Source: an uncultured Eubacteriales bacterium
Lineage (GTDB): Bacteria > Bacillota > Clostridia > UBA1381
NCBI GenBank assembly: GCA_905199755.1
Contig: CAJKHT010000011.1
Span: 1 to 49,497, forward strand
Length of the DNA: 49,497 bases
Direction of reading: 5' to 3'
The notes below the pieces were generated by a model that was not told where the DNA came from, searched no databases, and saw nothing but the letters and a program-made list of their open reading frames with translations. A program made the translations under genes and the position numbers. Below, one piece after another: positions 40,822 to 49,497 of this stretch. The stretch's first letter is position 1, and every line of letters begins with the position of its first letter.

Positions 40822-42837
40822 TTATTGTTTGATTTCCTTTAAATATGCGTGAACCGCCGCCTTTACGTCACTTACGACATCATCAACGGTTTCACCTCTC
40901 ACCTGTGCGCCGGCAACGGTCATGTGACCGCCTCCGCCCAGGCTTTCCATTATAAGCTGAACATTTATTCCTCCCAGCGAGCGCGCACATATTCCTATGC
41001 CGTTTTCCTGCTGATACACAACGAATGATGCACGTATATTGTTAATATTCAGCATTTCGTCCGCCGCCTGAGATGCAATTACCCTGTTGTTTTCAAATTT
41101 TTCATAGCACTTTGCAACCGCTATGGTGGGAGCAATCTCGGAGGCTGTCTTAACTATGTCAACCTTATGGTCATAATCCTTTTTATTTATGTTAAAATGC
41201 TTTTTAACGTCAATTGTATTAAGTCCCAGCCGTCTCAGATATGATGCCGCCTCAAACGTTCTCACACCCGTCTTTACAAAGAAATTCTTTGTATCCATAA
41301 GTATTCCCGTATACAGGCACTCTGCCTCCTCCGAGGTCAGCATTCCGCCCAAATCCATATATTCGAGAAGCTCTGTTGCCATTTCGCAGGTTGATGACGC
41401 ATAAGGCTCATGATATATGAGCGAGCAGGGATTTATAAATTCCGTAGAGCGTCTGTGATGGTCTATCAGAACAACCCTTGTCGCATGCTTCAAAAGCTCC
41501 GGTGCGGGCAGCATTGACGGTCTGTGTGTATCGAGTATTACCAAAAGCGTATCGGGAGTAATTTCCTCAATAGCGTTTTCCGCATCTATAAACATTTCGC
41601 GGTATTCCGGTATAACTCTCAGCTCATTGTACCAATCCTTGATTGCCGGCGAGTTTCCGTCATAAATTATATAAGGCTTTTTGCCCAGTGTTTTAACGGC
41701 ACGCTGGAGTCCCATAGCGGCACCGAGACAGTCATAATCCGCATTTGAATGACCCATAAAGATAACCTTGTCCGAATTTTTTATAAAATCCTTAAGCGCA
41801 ACCGCCACGACACGGGTTTTTACTCTTGTACTCTTTTCATATTCCTTGGACTTGCCGCCGTAGAATTTATACTGTCCTTCGTCCTTTATGCATACCTGGT
41901 CGCCGCCGCGGCCGAGAGTCATATCAAGCGCGCTGCGCGCATATGACTCGTTTTCGCTGATTGTGCCGCCGACTCCTATACCGATACTTACCGACACTGG
42001 AATTTTTATGCTTTCGCTTATATTTCTCACATTATCGAGTATATTGAATTTTCTGTCTATATACCCCGTCAGATATTTATTTTCAAAGAACATAAAATAT
42101 CTGTCACGCTCGATTTTTTTAACAACCGCACTGCTTTCCGCCGCCCAGCTGTTTATAAAGCCGCGTATCTGTGAATTTATCTGCTGCTGTTCGTTATCGT
42201 TCACACGCTGCAAAACCTCGTCATAATTATCTATGCTGATTATGGCAACCGCGGTTTTTTCATCACGATACAGCTTTTCCAGACGATGCAGCTCGGTTTC
42301 ATCTATAAAATATATATAGGCAAGGTATTTGTCCTCCGTACCTGCAGCAGCGGTATTTTTATCCTTTATCATACTGCCGGTCATGCAAAATTCCTTTTCG
42401 CCTATTTTTATATGCTTGTCTATAAACGAGGCGGATTTAAGAATATCGCTCCACTTTATATCCTTTATTACGGTTTCAAGCAAGCTGCCGAACATATCAC
42501 GTTCATCAAAGAGCTGTGAAAATTTATCATTATACCATTTTATTGTTCCGTCCACATTGACTACCGTCATAGGTATCGGCAGACGTCCCAGGAAATTCGA
42601 GCTCATTGTCCCGTTTTCCTGAGACAAAATCTGCAAATAGCTTCTTGCCGTTTCTTTTCTTTTGTGTGTCAGTACCATTGTAATACACAGCATTATCAAG
42701 CCTGCCGCCGTAACTGCCGCACCGGCAGCCGCATTTGGGCGCAGGATAAATAAAATTCCGCATATAATTGTTACAATTGCCGCTGCTGCGGAAGTCCCCG
42801 TACCGGAATACATGGTCCGACCATAACGTTTTTTCAT
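40822..42837 (-). CDS. gdpP: c-di-AMP phosphodiesterase GdpP
   Basis: The 671-residue protein has two N-terminal membrane helices (about 15-55), a PAS domain (PIPMTVVNVDGTIKWYNDKF) and a degenerate GGDEF domain where the motif reads RDRYFMFFE. DHH follows (FMGHSNADYDCLGAAMGLQ, VILDTHRP, VVLIDHHRRS), then DHHA1 with GGGGHMTVAGAQVRG. It hydrolyses c-di-AMP to pApA and thereby affects potassium homeostasis and wall stress. It lies in the operon with rplI and dnaB. The ATG follows GGAGGAAGT. Confidence 0.95.
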   Translation of the reverse strand: MKKRYGRTMYSGTGTSAAAAIVTIICGILFILRPNAAAGAAVTAAGLIMLCITMVLTHKRKETARSYLQILSQENGTMSSNFLGRLPIPMTVVNVDGTIKWYNDKFSQLFDERDMFGSLLETVIKDIKWSDILKSASFIDKHIKIGEKEFCMTGSMIKDKNTAAAGTEDKYLAYIYFIDETELHRLEKLYRDEKTAVAIISIDNYDEVLQRVNDNEQQQINSQIRGFINSWAAESSAVVKKIERDRYFMFFENKYLTGYIDRKFNILDNVRNISESIKIPVSVSIGIGVGGTISENESYARSALDMTLGRGGDQVCIKDEGQYKFYGGKSKEYEKSTRVKTRVVAVALKDFIKNSDKVIFMGHSNADYDCLGAAMGLQRAVKTLGKKPYIIYDGNSPAIKDWYNELRVIPEYREMFIDAENAIEEITPDTLLVILDTHRPSMLPAPELLKHATRVVLIDHHRRSTEFINPCSLIYHEPYASSTCEMATELLEYMDLGGMLTSEEAECLYTGILMDTKNFFVKTGVRTFEAASYLRRLGLNTIDVKKHFNINKKDYDHKVDIVKTASEIAPTIAVAKCYEKFENNRVIASQAADEMLNINNIRASFVVYQQENGIGICARSLGGINVQLIMESLGGGGHMTVAGAQVRGETVDDVVSDVKAAVHAYLKEIKQ

Positions 42838-42873
42838 ACTTCCTCCATACCGTTTAAACGGAATACCGATAGG

Positions 42874-43176
42874 TCAGCGCTTTTTTATATATTTATTAAG
42901 CTCGGACATATCCGAAAATTCAAGCTCCAGCTCATGACCGTTTTCTTCAGCCATAGCAAGAAAATCGGATATTCTGCTGTCCACGCTGCCGTAACCGATT
43001 CCCAGCCGCCTTGCAAGGATATACTCCATTGCAATGACTGTCGCCAACTCGTCCGCAGCACTCTCGTATGCGTCCGAATCGTCATAATCCGCGAGAATAT
43101 TATAGAGCTTTGCAATCTCTGTAAGAATCCCGCCCTTGATAGTGTCAATTGCCTGTAAATTCAACGAAATATTCAT
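42874..43176 (-). CDS. MazG-like family protein
   Basis: The 100-residue protein reads MNISLNLQAIDTIKGGILTE with LATVIAMEYILARRLGIGYG, matching the short MazG-like family (Pfam MazG-like) of Clostridia. MazG proteins hydrolyse NTPs, but this short form lacks proof of activity; the ExxE...D metal pattern is only partly visible. The ATG at 43176 has GGAGG 8 bases upstream; a longer open frame upstream runs through the structured leader. The gene opens the gdpP-rplI-dnaB-tilS-ftsH run, 36 bases before gdpP. Confidence 0.75.
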   Translation of the reverse strand: MNISLNLQAIDTIKGGILTEIAKLYNILADYDDSDAYESAADELATVIAMEYILARRLGIGYGSVDSRISDFLAMAEENGHELELEFSDMSELNKYIKKR

Positions 43177-43297
43177 ACTGTCATCCTCCGTTCCGCCGCC
43201 AAAGACGGCACAGAGCCAACCCCGTAAGGCAATATGCCTTTTACACGCTGCTGTCCTCCCTGACAGCGTATTGTTAAATTTATGTATATGCCACTGA
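43177..43297 (-). ncRNA. structured leader RNA of the MazG-like-gdpP operon (candidate)
   Basis: Between promoter and ribosome binding site the minus strand carries three successive hairpins. They are ACGCTGTC/GACAGC with a purine loop AGGGAG (43245-43269), AAGGCA-TAT-TGCCTT (43226-43240) and GCCGTC-TTT-GGCGGC (43195-43209). The single-stranded ACGGGGTTGGCTCTG joins the last two. The density of stems in about 105 bases suggests a cis-regulatory RNA. It matches none of the riboswitch consensus sequences I recall, and no terminator is visible, so any control would be translational. Confidence 0.45.
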
Positions 43298-43303
43298 TTA
43301 TAT

Positions 43304-43332
43304 ATTTTACCACAAAGAAATATAATAGTCAA
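43304..43332 (-). promoter_or_regulatory. promoter of the MazG-like-gdpP operon
   Basis: TTGACT (43332-43327), 17 bases, TAAAAT (43309-43304) on the minus strand, leaving a leader of about 120 bases. Confidence 0.75.
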
Positions 43333-43400
43333 TACATATCGGGCAGGAGTTTTTGACGAAAAACGTACTTTTTTGGTAAATTGCGGCAATATTCTTTATT

Positions 43401-45971
43401 CTATTTAAGCTTAAGAGGTATGCGGACCGCTTTGCCGCGCTCATTTCCCTGCGGAAAATCCACAGTTACGATTGTTTTATCTCCGCTTATAACGGCATTG
43501 TCCCCCGTTAAAGGACGGTTTACGGATATATAGGTATTTGCCAGCGAATTGTTTTGGGTATTTGATACGATTAGGTCAAAGCCGTCATCTGTCTTTTTAA
43601 GCATTACGATACACGGATCCCTTAATGCCTCTACCGTGAGGTCATCGGCAAGTCCCGTTACGCTTTTGGGGAATGTGACCGCTTCGCTGTAGTTTGATAC
43701 GCCTTTGTTCCAGAACACAATACCCGCGCTTTGCTCCTCACCGCTCCATACCGCCTGAACCGCTGCGGTATTCGATATTGTTTTTATATCCGGAGCATTA
43801 TAATAGTTTTCCACGGTTTTTAAATTGGCAGACGGCAAAACCGTATATTCGTATGTATCACCCGACGGCTGTTTTCCGTGCGAGGTGTAGAGCGTAAATA
43901 TATTATGTGTTTCCGCTGCGGAGCTTTGCGAAGAATTTATGCTTTTCCAGCTGCCGCTGCGCTGCTGTGCCGTTATGGTTACGTTTTCTCCTTTCGGGAA
44001 AATATAGCCCACACCGTCATGCAGAACCCATGCGGCATTTGCCGTAACCGAACCCGAAGCAAGAGTTTTTGCACTGCCGTCATTATATATTGTTTCGCCG
44101 TTTTGTATACACTGATTCATTGTAGTTCTTACTTCCTTTGATGAATCGGTGTCGGTTATTCCGGCGCCGAGTGCCGTCATTGAATTTCCGAACACAAACC
44201 ACGATTTTTTTGCAGTGGTTTTCTGACGCGCATAATCCATAGCGGAAACACTGTTCCTGCCGTCGGAAAGACCGCCCGTAAACTCCTTTAATCCGTATTG
44301 ATATGTGGACGGCAGTGTCGGTACACTGTTGTAATATTCGGTAGTGGTACCGGGTATCATGCTCCAGTCCCATACAGGAAATACGGATTTGTATTCATTT
44401 CCGCTTTTCATAATAACCGTTGCGCCGTCCGATATAAACATAGCCTTTGAATTTTCACCGTTCATATACTCTGTGTTAATGTTTCTTGATGAGCTTGTGC
44501 GTATACTCACGTAAAACTCGGGACGGTGAACCACGGTCATATCCGATATATAAAAATGCTTTGCCGCCGCGGTTGTATTGTCCGATGATGTTAGACGGTG
44601 TTGCTTTAAGCCGTAAAGCTCCGTGCGGCGCGTTATACCGGATTGTTCAAGAAGTATGTTTGCAGCGCCCAGACTGTCACTCTTTATACTTGAACCCACT
44701 CCGTTTCGCCTTGATATTGCCCGTCCGAAGCAGGCAAAATCGGACTGCGAATTTTTAAAGAACCATGAATGTCCGTCTATTATGTAATCGGCATAGGTAT
44801 TTAATGCCCTGTCGGATACCGCAAACACCGTATCACTCAGATAACCCAGAAGCGTATTCACTCCCGAACAAAATACATTGCCGTAGCTTCCGTCATAGAA
44901 AAACGAACCGTGCTGATGAAAACTGTAATCCGTCATAATTCCCTCTCCGCCGTTACTGTGAGAAAACACCGAAAGCTCATTATCCAGAAGCCTTGTCACA
45001 ATATTTTCCATTGAATCGGCATCACGCGTTGCGGCAGCTATTTTTACAGAGGTAAGCAGCTTGTCAATTAAATTTCCGCCCGTATCCGATGCTTTGTGCG
45101 GCAGTGAATCATCGGTTTTTGGCAAGCCTTTTGATGCAAGGGTTTTCAGCACAGGCAAATATTCCTCATTTTCATCAAACGGATACAGTAAAATCTGCGA
45201 AAGCTTTTTGGGAACATCTATTTCATTAAACCACCAGTTCACACTCTCATAACGGTTTTGCACCCAATCGTTTAAAACGCTGTCTATCGCCGATTTCAAA
45301 TCGGCATCGGCATAATATTTATTGCCCGGTGAAAAATATGCCTGACACATCAGCTGTACATTGGTAAACACCTGAGAGGGTGACCATGTGGATTTATCCG
45401 TGGTTTTGCTGTAGTCTATATCGCTGAATTTTCCGTCGGAATTAAGCTTTTTAAGCAAAGAGGACGGGTCGGCGGAGGTACTGTACAGTCTTGAAACGGA
45501 TTCGATTCTCTGACGTATTTTTTCAAGATCGCGCTCGCTTTGCGTATTTTGCTCCGATGTCACGGGAATACCTCCGCTTTCGGCAAGCGGCATCATATTA
45601 TCCCAGACAAAGGTTTTTATTTCGAATGAGGAATCTGCGGTAAAGTCGGGCAAATCAAAGGTCACACGGTTTATCGGCTTGTCCGTTACGATTGATTTTG
45701 CCGATACCCATACCAATCTGCCGTTTTGGTAAATTGCCGCTGCCGTTTCAAGATTTTTTGCACTTTCCTCCTCCGAATTTTTTTCAACGGTAAATGAAAT
45801 ACTGTATCCTTTACAGTCTTTACCCGTTTCAAGCTCGCGAAATGTATTTTCACCGCTGAGCATAACAGGTGACGATATATAGTAATTGTTGTCAATGCTT
45901 ATATTCTGAGCATGAGCGGCAGCGCCTGCCATCAGCAGAAAGGCAAATATGAGTAAGGTTAATCTGTTCAT
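43401..45971 (-). CDS. exported polysaccharide lyase family 8
   Basis: The 856-residue protein has a signal peptide (MNRLTLLIFAFLLMAGAAAH). An N-terminal beta module follows (about 20-140, ending FEIKTFVWDNMMPLAES), of a type recurrent in clostridial exoproteins. The PL8 fold has the aromatic patch NWWFNEIDVP, TGGN with the likely catalytic Asn, and FHQHGSFFYDGSYG, where His and Tyr nine residues apart match H399/Y408 of pneumococcal hyaluronate lyase. The beta-sandwich part contains KSWFVFGNSMTALGAGITD. PL8 enzymes cleave hyaluronan, chondroitin or xanthan by beta-elimination; the substrate is undetermined. It has its own promoter. The start ATG has only a weak GGGGTG site. Confidence 0.88.
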   Translation of the reverse strand: MNRLTLLIFAFLLMAGAAAHAQNISIDNNYYISSPVMLSGENTFRELETGKDCKGYSISFTVEKNSEEESAKNLETAAAIYQNGRLVWVSAKSIVTDKPINRVTFDLPDFTADSSFEIKTFVWDNMMPLAESGGIPVTSEQNTQSERDLEKIRQRIESVSRLYSTSADPSSLLKKLNSDGKFSDIDYSKTTDKSTWSPSQVFTNVQLMCQAYFSPGNKYYADADLKSAIDSVLNDWVQNRYESVNWWFNEIDVPKKLSQILLYPFDENEEYLPVLKTLASKGLPKTDDSLPHKASDTGGNLIDKLLTSVKIAAATRDADSMENIVTRLLDNELSVFSHSNGGEGIMTDYSFHQHGSFFYDGSYGNVFCSGVNTLLGYLSDTVFAVSDRALNTYADYIIDGHSWFFKNSQSDFACFGRAISRRNGVGSSIKSDSLGAANILLEQSGITRRTELYGLKQHRLTSSDNTTAAAKHFYISDMTVVHRPEFYVSIRTSSSRNINTEYMNGENSKAMFISDGATVIMKSGNEYKSVFPVWDWSMIPGTTTEYYNSVPTLPSTYQYGLKEFTGGLSDGRNSVSAMDYARQKTTAKKSWFVFGNSMTALGAGITDTDSSKEVRTTMNQCIQNGETIYNDGSAKTLASGSVTANAAWVLHDGVGYIFPKGENVTITAQQRSGSWKSINSSQSSAAETHNIFTLYTSHGKQPSGDTYEYTVLPSANLKTVENYYNAPDIKTISNTAAVQAVWSGEEQSAGIVFWNKGVSNYSEAVTFPKSVTGLADDLTVEALRDPCIVMLKKTDDGFDLIVSNTQNNSLANTYISVNRPLTGDNAVISGDKTIVTVDFPQGNERGKAVRIPLKLK

Positions 45972-46010
45972 GTAGGACACCCCGCAATTATATAATATTA
46001 CTTTAATTTT

Positions 46011-46039
46011 ATTATACAATTTCCGCAAAGCAAATTCAA
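46011..46039 (-). promoter_or_regulatory. promoter of the exported PL8 gene
   Basis: TTGAAT (46039-46034), 17 bases, perfect TATAAT (46016-46011) on the minus strand. It lies after the terminator of the preceding PL8 gene, so the two lyases can be expressed independently. Confidence 0.7.
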
Positions 46040-46075
46040 TCAGCTGTTCATTATATAGATTGTCTGATTTTACAC

Positions 46076-46122
46076 AAAAAAACAGAGGCTGTTTAAAAAG
46101 CCGTCTGACTTTTTAAACAACC
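46076..46122 (-). terminator. terminator of the second PL8 gene
   Basis: On the minus strand GGTTGTTTAAAAAG and CTTTTTAAACAGCC pair, with TTTTTTT four bases later. The first arm overlaps the last codons of the PL8 gene. Confidence 0.75.
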
Positions 46123-48278
46123 CCGTTATCATGAATTTTTATTATAAAAACAACGCTTTGTCCGAGTGTATCGGCAAAATCCAAAACTGCCGAATTTGAT
46201 TTTACATGCACACGTTTATTTCCTCTAACGGATTTTATTTTATTGCCGAATTTAATCTCGGCATTTTTCAGCTTTCTTGTCGGGTCCGCTGCCGCCGCGG
46301 TTATTATGCCGTTATGCTCACGAAGCATTAAAAGCATCGGTTCGGAAACAGATACGGCATCAAACTCACATGCACGGTAAAACACAAAAGCCTTTATTTT
46401 CAAGCCTTTATGATACACACACTGCACGCTTGTATTGTTTGATAAAATCTCCGCATCGGGATTTTTTAAATACTCCCTTGTACGGCATGCTGTTTGATTC
46501 GGCAGAATTATATATGCATAGTCTGCCATTGACGGATTTTTCCCGTGGGAAAGCCACAGCTCGAAAAAATCCTCCTCCGCTTTGCGTACACGAGTACGGA
46601 TTTTTCCGCCGTTCGGGAAAACATATCCCAGCATATTCCCGTAATTAACCCAGCCGTCTCCGCTGTAGGCTTGCCTGTCGTACAAGCGTCTGTTATCTAT
46701 TGCGGTTTCAACCTCAAAGCCGTCGTTTGCAGATATTCCGCAGCCCAATGCAACTGCCTCGTTATCAAAAACAAACCATGCTTTTTTTGCTTTAAGACTG
46801 CATTTATGCGCACACGGCTTTGTATTGATTTTATCCCCGTCAAACTTTTCACCGTTCTCATCTATATGAAATGAGCGAAGCGTCATTGCCGCACACACTG
46901 CCTCGTCCCTTATGCATACCCCTCCGACAAAATCCTCATCGGACAAATAATCAAATTCAAGCGCAACCGATTCGGGAAAGCGCTTTTGAGTATCTGCGGT
47001 CACTCCGGGGATTCTGTAGGGATTTACTTTATCCCAGTAGCCGTTTAAAAACTGCTCCGTGTCATCGGAAAGCATAATCTGTGTCATGCCGTCACCGTGA
47101 TACCACCCGTATCTGTCAAGACCGTTGATACATTCATAACCCGAAATCCTTTCGGAATTCATTGCCGCGGCAAATGCCCAGCCGCTGCGCTTATGCACAA
47201 TTCTGTCTATGCCCGAAAATACTCTGTCGCATTTATCGTCATATCTGCTTTTTTTGCTTACGGCTTTATTTATTATTTTGCATCTTGAAGCGCATAGTTC
47301 CGCTTCATAGTCCTTTTGCACCGCTGTCAGCTGTTTTATAAGTGCCGTGATTTTTTTCTTTTCCGCATCACTGCATATATCAAACAAATCAGCCGCCGCG
47401 CACAAAAGTCTTTCCCGTCCGATTTTTCCGCCGTTCGGATAACGCCCCATAACGCAGCGCATGGTATTTCCTTTGAAGAAAAACGGCATTTGTCCGTTCA
47501 GCAGCCAGCTAACGGCGGCATTTTCACATTCAGCCGAAAATGCCGCCGAAGTATCATGCATTAGCCTTATGAGAAAAGCCGCCGACCAAAGCTGTTCAAG
47601 TCCGTATGCCGCATTCATTGCATGGTGCGCATGAAACAGATACGAGCCGTCACTGTAATATCCTTCTTTTTTTGGTTGTCCGTCACAGCAGACAAAAATC
47701 CCCCCTGCCCGCACGGCAGTTTCGGTTAACGTTTCAGCGTCGTTTTCCAAAACCGCCGCTCCTATAAGCTCCGTGCAGATGTTAAGAAAATTCGAGCCTG
47801 TCATGGACGGTTCGGGGACAAGAAAATGAAAAAGCGATAAATAACGTTTTATTGTGCTTAACGGCAGACAATTGAGCAAAATTAAAATATCAATCAGCAA
47901 TCGAGGAGTTCCGATCTGCCAGTCCCACCAGTTATATTCCCAAGGACTTATACTGCCCCTGCCGCTTTTTTCATTTTCTCCGTATCTGTTGGCATAAAGC
48001 CATTCGAGTGATGAACATATATTTCTTTTAATATCTTCATCACCATAGTATCTGCTGCCTTCGGTTCGGTATGCCAGCGTCAAATCATAAAGCATTTTAT
48101 ACTGCTGTGTCATTTGTGCGGACTTCGTAACGGTTTCCTGCCGCAGTGCTTTAAAAACATCCCTGTTTATAAGCTCCCTAACACGTTTGTCGATTTCGTC
48201 CGTCCGCCGTTTACTGCCTGTACCGCCGGCAAGCAGATATTGCCAGCGCCGCTTGATTTTTTCTGTCAGTTCTGTCAT
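46113..48278 (-). CDS. PL8-family polysaccharide lyase without a signal peptide
   Basis: The 721-residue protein starts MTELTEKIKRRWQYLLAGG, with no export signal. It carries all PL8 landmarks: EYNWWDWQIGTPR (aromatic patch), SMTGSN (likely catalytic Asn) and YLFHAHHAMNAAYGLEQL, with His and Tyr nine residues apart. RYGWYHGDGMTQIM and KKAWFVFDNEAVALGCGISA follow. It is therefore probably an active cytoplasmic lyase degrading imported oligosaccharides, in contrast to its exported paralogue downstream. Its ATG directly follows the stop codon of the upstream gene with only a weak binding site (coupled translation). Confidence 0.87.
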   Translation of the reverse strand: MTELTEKIKRRWQYLLAGGTGSKRRTDEIDKRVRELINRDVFKALRQETVTKSAQMTQQYKMLYDLTLAYRTEGSRYYGDEDIKRNICSSLEWLYANRYGENEKSGRGSISPWEYNWWDWQIGTPRLLIDILILLNCLPLSTIKRYLSLFHFLVPEPSMTGSNFLNICTELIGAAVLENDAETLTETAVRAGGIFVCCDGQPKKEGYYSDGSYLFHAHHAMNAAYGLEQLWSAAFLIRLMHDTSAAFSAECENAAVSWLLNGQMPFFFKGNTMRCVMGRYPNGGKIGRERLLCAAADLFDICSDAEKKKITALIKQLTAVQKDYEAELCASRCKIINKAVSKKSRYDDKCDRVFSGIDRIVHKRSGWAFAAAMNSERISGYECINGLDRYGWYHGDGMTQIMLSDDTEQFLNGYWDKVNPYRIPGVTADTQKRFPESVALEFDYLSDEDFVGGVCIRDEAVCAAMTLRSFHIDENGEKFDGDKINTKPCAHKCSLKAKKAWFVFDNEAVALGCGISANDGFEVETAIDNRRLYDRQAYSGDGWVNYGNMLGYVFPNGGKIRTRVRKAEEDFFELWLSHGKNPSMADYAYIILPNQTACRTREYLKNPDAEILSNNTSVQCVYHKGLKIKAFVFYRACEFDAVSVSEPMLLMLREHNGIITAAAADPTRKLKNAEIKFGNKIKSVRGNKRVHVKSNSAVLDFADTLGQSVVFIIKIHDNGVV

Positions 48279-49497
48279 TTACTCTGCCGTTTTTGCTTTG
48301 CATACCGGTACAGCACAGTTCATGTCGTTCCACAGCATTATCATGACTGTCTCGTTTTCATTCGGTGCATCGGCACTGAAGGTGTTGTTTCCAGATTTCA
48401 AATCAATATCCTGCAGCTTAACATTCGTAAGCACGCCGTCCGCATAATATGCCGTCGCAAGCTTTGCACTGCCTCCGATATATTTGCTGCCGTCGGGAAC
48501 AGCTATTGTTCCGCTTATTTTGCTGTCGGATTTTTTTGCTTCGGTAATCGAAACAGGCTTGTTGCTTGCCGTAAAGCTTAATGTCTGTGCTTGTGTATCA
48601 TTGCCGAATATGTCTTTCATCGCCGAAGCGGTTACACTGTACAAAGCACCGTCACTAAGCTCGTTTGAAAGCGACAGCCTTACCGTATCACGGTAAGTAT
48701 TGCTTATAATTTCAGCAGAAAGCACATTATTATCCGTTATGCTGAATTTGTCCGCCGAAACCGATGCTTTATCCAGAAATCCGTCAAAGCAGACATCGAC
48801 TGTATTGTATGACTTATTTTCAGCTTTATATGCCCCCGTAACCGACGGATTGTACGGTTTTATGTCCGCACCGATGACAGACGGCGTATAAACGCTTACG
48901 AAATTGGTTGTATCGGTATCCTCCGGTAATTTTACAACCGCTTTTATATAGCCTATATCGGCACTGTTTGCATTAATAGTATATGTAATACCGGAATTCC
49001 ACTTTTCGCTTACTTCTCCGCTTTTCACAACTTCCGCTTTGGTATACACGCTGTTATCCGTAAAATCCGCTCCGACCGGCGCAGTGTACAGCTCTATCGT
49101 ACCAGTAACACCACTGTTTACTTTTTTTTCGGCGGTTTTTAATGTAAATCTTTCAACTCCCTTTTCCGCTTTATAAATAATCGCATTTTCGTGTTGTTTG
49201 CTTTTCACATACAATACGGGAGCCGACACCACATCTTCTCCGCTGCCCAGTCCGTTCTTATAACAGAACGGCAAATCACCAGGCTTATTGTAAAAATCCG
49301 TAATTGACCTAATTCCATTGCCGTAAGAAACACCGCATACTCCCATAGCTGAAGCTTTGGATGCGTTTACCTTATTGTCGGAATACCATGTTGCATCACC
49401 GCTTACCCCCGAGCCGTCATAAGGATTTTTAACGGTATTGAATACAATTGAAGCATTGCTTGTACTTCCGTCCGCCGCTGCCAGTCCGTTAAAAGAA
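48279..49497 (-). CDS. multidomain, probably extracellular protein with Ig-like and recurrent C-terminal domain (start beyond window)
   Basis: The frame is open to the right edge (at least 405 residues), so the N-terminus is not visible; an ATG at 49346 is internal. The first part (SFNGLAAADGSTSNASIVF, YDGSGVSGDATWYSDNKV) looks like a carbohydrate-binding or beta-sandwich module. Residues upstream of the end resemble an SbsA/Big_5-type Ig domain (VDVCFDGFLDKASVSADKFS...ALYSVTASAMKDIFGN). The last 80 residues (ATAYYADGVLTNVKLQDIDL...MIMLWNDMNCAVPV) match the module at the N-terminus of the exported PL8. It is directly coupled to the cytoplasmic PL8 gene. Function: probably glycan binding or degradation. 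Confidence 0.75.
   Translation of the reverse strand, partial: SFNGLAAADGSTSNASIVFNTVKNPYDGSGVSGDATWYSDNKVNASKASAMGVCGVSYGNGIRSITDFYNKPGDLPFCYKNGLGSGEDVVSAPVLYVKSKQHENAIIYKAEKGVERFTLKTAEKKVNSGVTGTIELYTAPVGADFTDNSVYTKAEVVKSGEVSEKWNSGITYTINANSADIGYIKAVVKLPEDTDTTNFVSVYTPSVIGADIKPYNPSVTGAYKAENKSYNTVDVCFDGFLDKASVSADKFSITDNNVLSAEIISNTYRDTVRLSLSNELSDGALYSVTASAMKDIFGNDTQAQTLSFTASNKPVSITEAKKSDSKISGTIAVPDGSKYIGGSAKLATAYYADGVLTNVKLQDIDLKSGNNTFSADAPNENETVMIMLWNDMNCAVPVCKAKTAE

Noticed and set aside
42874..43389. A 171-codon open frame that would extend the MazG-like protein
   Set aside because: The upstream 71 codons run through the promoter and hairpin leader and show no family similarity. The ATG at 43176 has a good binding site and gives the expected family start.

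Overview
The window reads as chromosomal DNA of an anaerobic, gut-type Clostridia (Bacillota). This rests on pyruvate formate-lyase with its activase, a two-domain acyl-CoA dehydratase-activase protein, secreted proteins with dockerin, cohesin-like, SLH and copper-amine-oxidase-type domains, a fragment of a CotJC-type catalase (a spore-coat family), and strong TTGACA-17-TATAAT promoters with AGGAGG ribosome binding sites. I cannot fix the genus. No rRNA, tRNA or CRISPR array was found. Most genes lie on the minus strand, and several use TTG or GTG starts that follow good ribosome binding sites.

Layout. 1-4.1 kb: an SPFH/NfeD membrane pair (the SPFH gene is cut by the left edge), a NahK-like sugar 1-kinase, and the infC-rpmI-rplT operon. 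infC has an AUU start and a leader containing an intrinsic terminator. 4.1-8.8 kb: a TfoX-N protein, a LysR regulator, pflB, pflA and an overlapping 47-residue Cys-rich protein. 8.9-12.6 kb (plus): a large secreted protein of unknown role and an alpha/beta hydrolase. 12.7-14.65 kb: a small protein plus a large serine recombinase, directly followed by the last 65 codons of a CotJC-type manganese catalase, probably an insertion scar. 14.7-19 kb: a 1431-residue activase fusion. 19.2-22.4 kb: an exported three-gene cassette of dockerin protein, cohesin-like protein and SLH-anchored protein. 22.5-26 kb: a membrane PH-like protein and an NlpC/P60 cell-wall enzyme. 26-31.4 kb: prfA (plus), then tmk and ilvB-ilvN-ilvC (minus) behind a structured leader. 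31.4-35.5 kb: an AraC regulator divergent from a GH38 alpha-mannosidase. 35.5-43.3 kb: a housekeeping run MazG-like - gdpP - rplI - dnaB - tilS - ftsH - DUF1858, whose first gene has a structured leader. 43.4-49.5 kb: two family-8 polysaccharide lyases, one exported and one apparently cytoplasmic, and part of an exported multidomain protein.

How the genes fit together. Core functions (translation, replication, tRNA modification, c-di-AMP turnover, branched-chain amino acids, mixed-acid fermentation) are interleaved with glycan-use functions: GH38 mannosidase, PL8 lyases, NahK-like kinase and an esterase-like hydrolase. This fits an organism feeding on host or dietary glycans. The least ordinary parts are the SLH/cohesin-like/dockerin cassette, the recombinase-catalase junction, and the structured leaders before infC, ilvB and the MazG-like gene. 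All family calls come from reading motifs by eye; no searches or folding programs were run.
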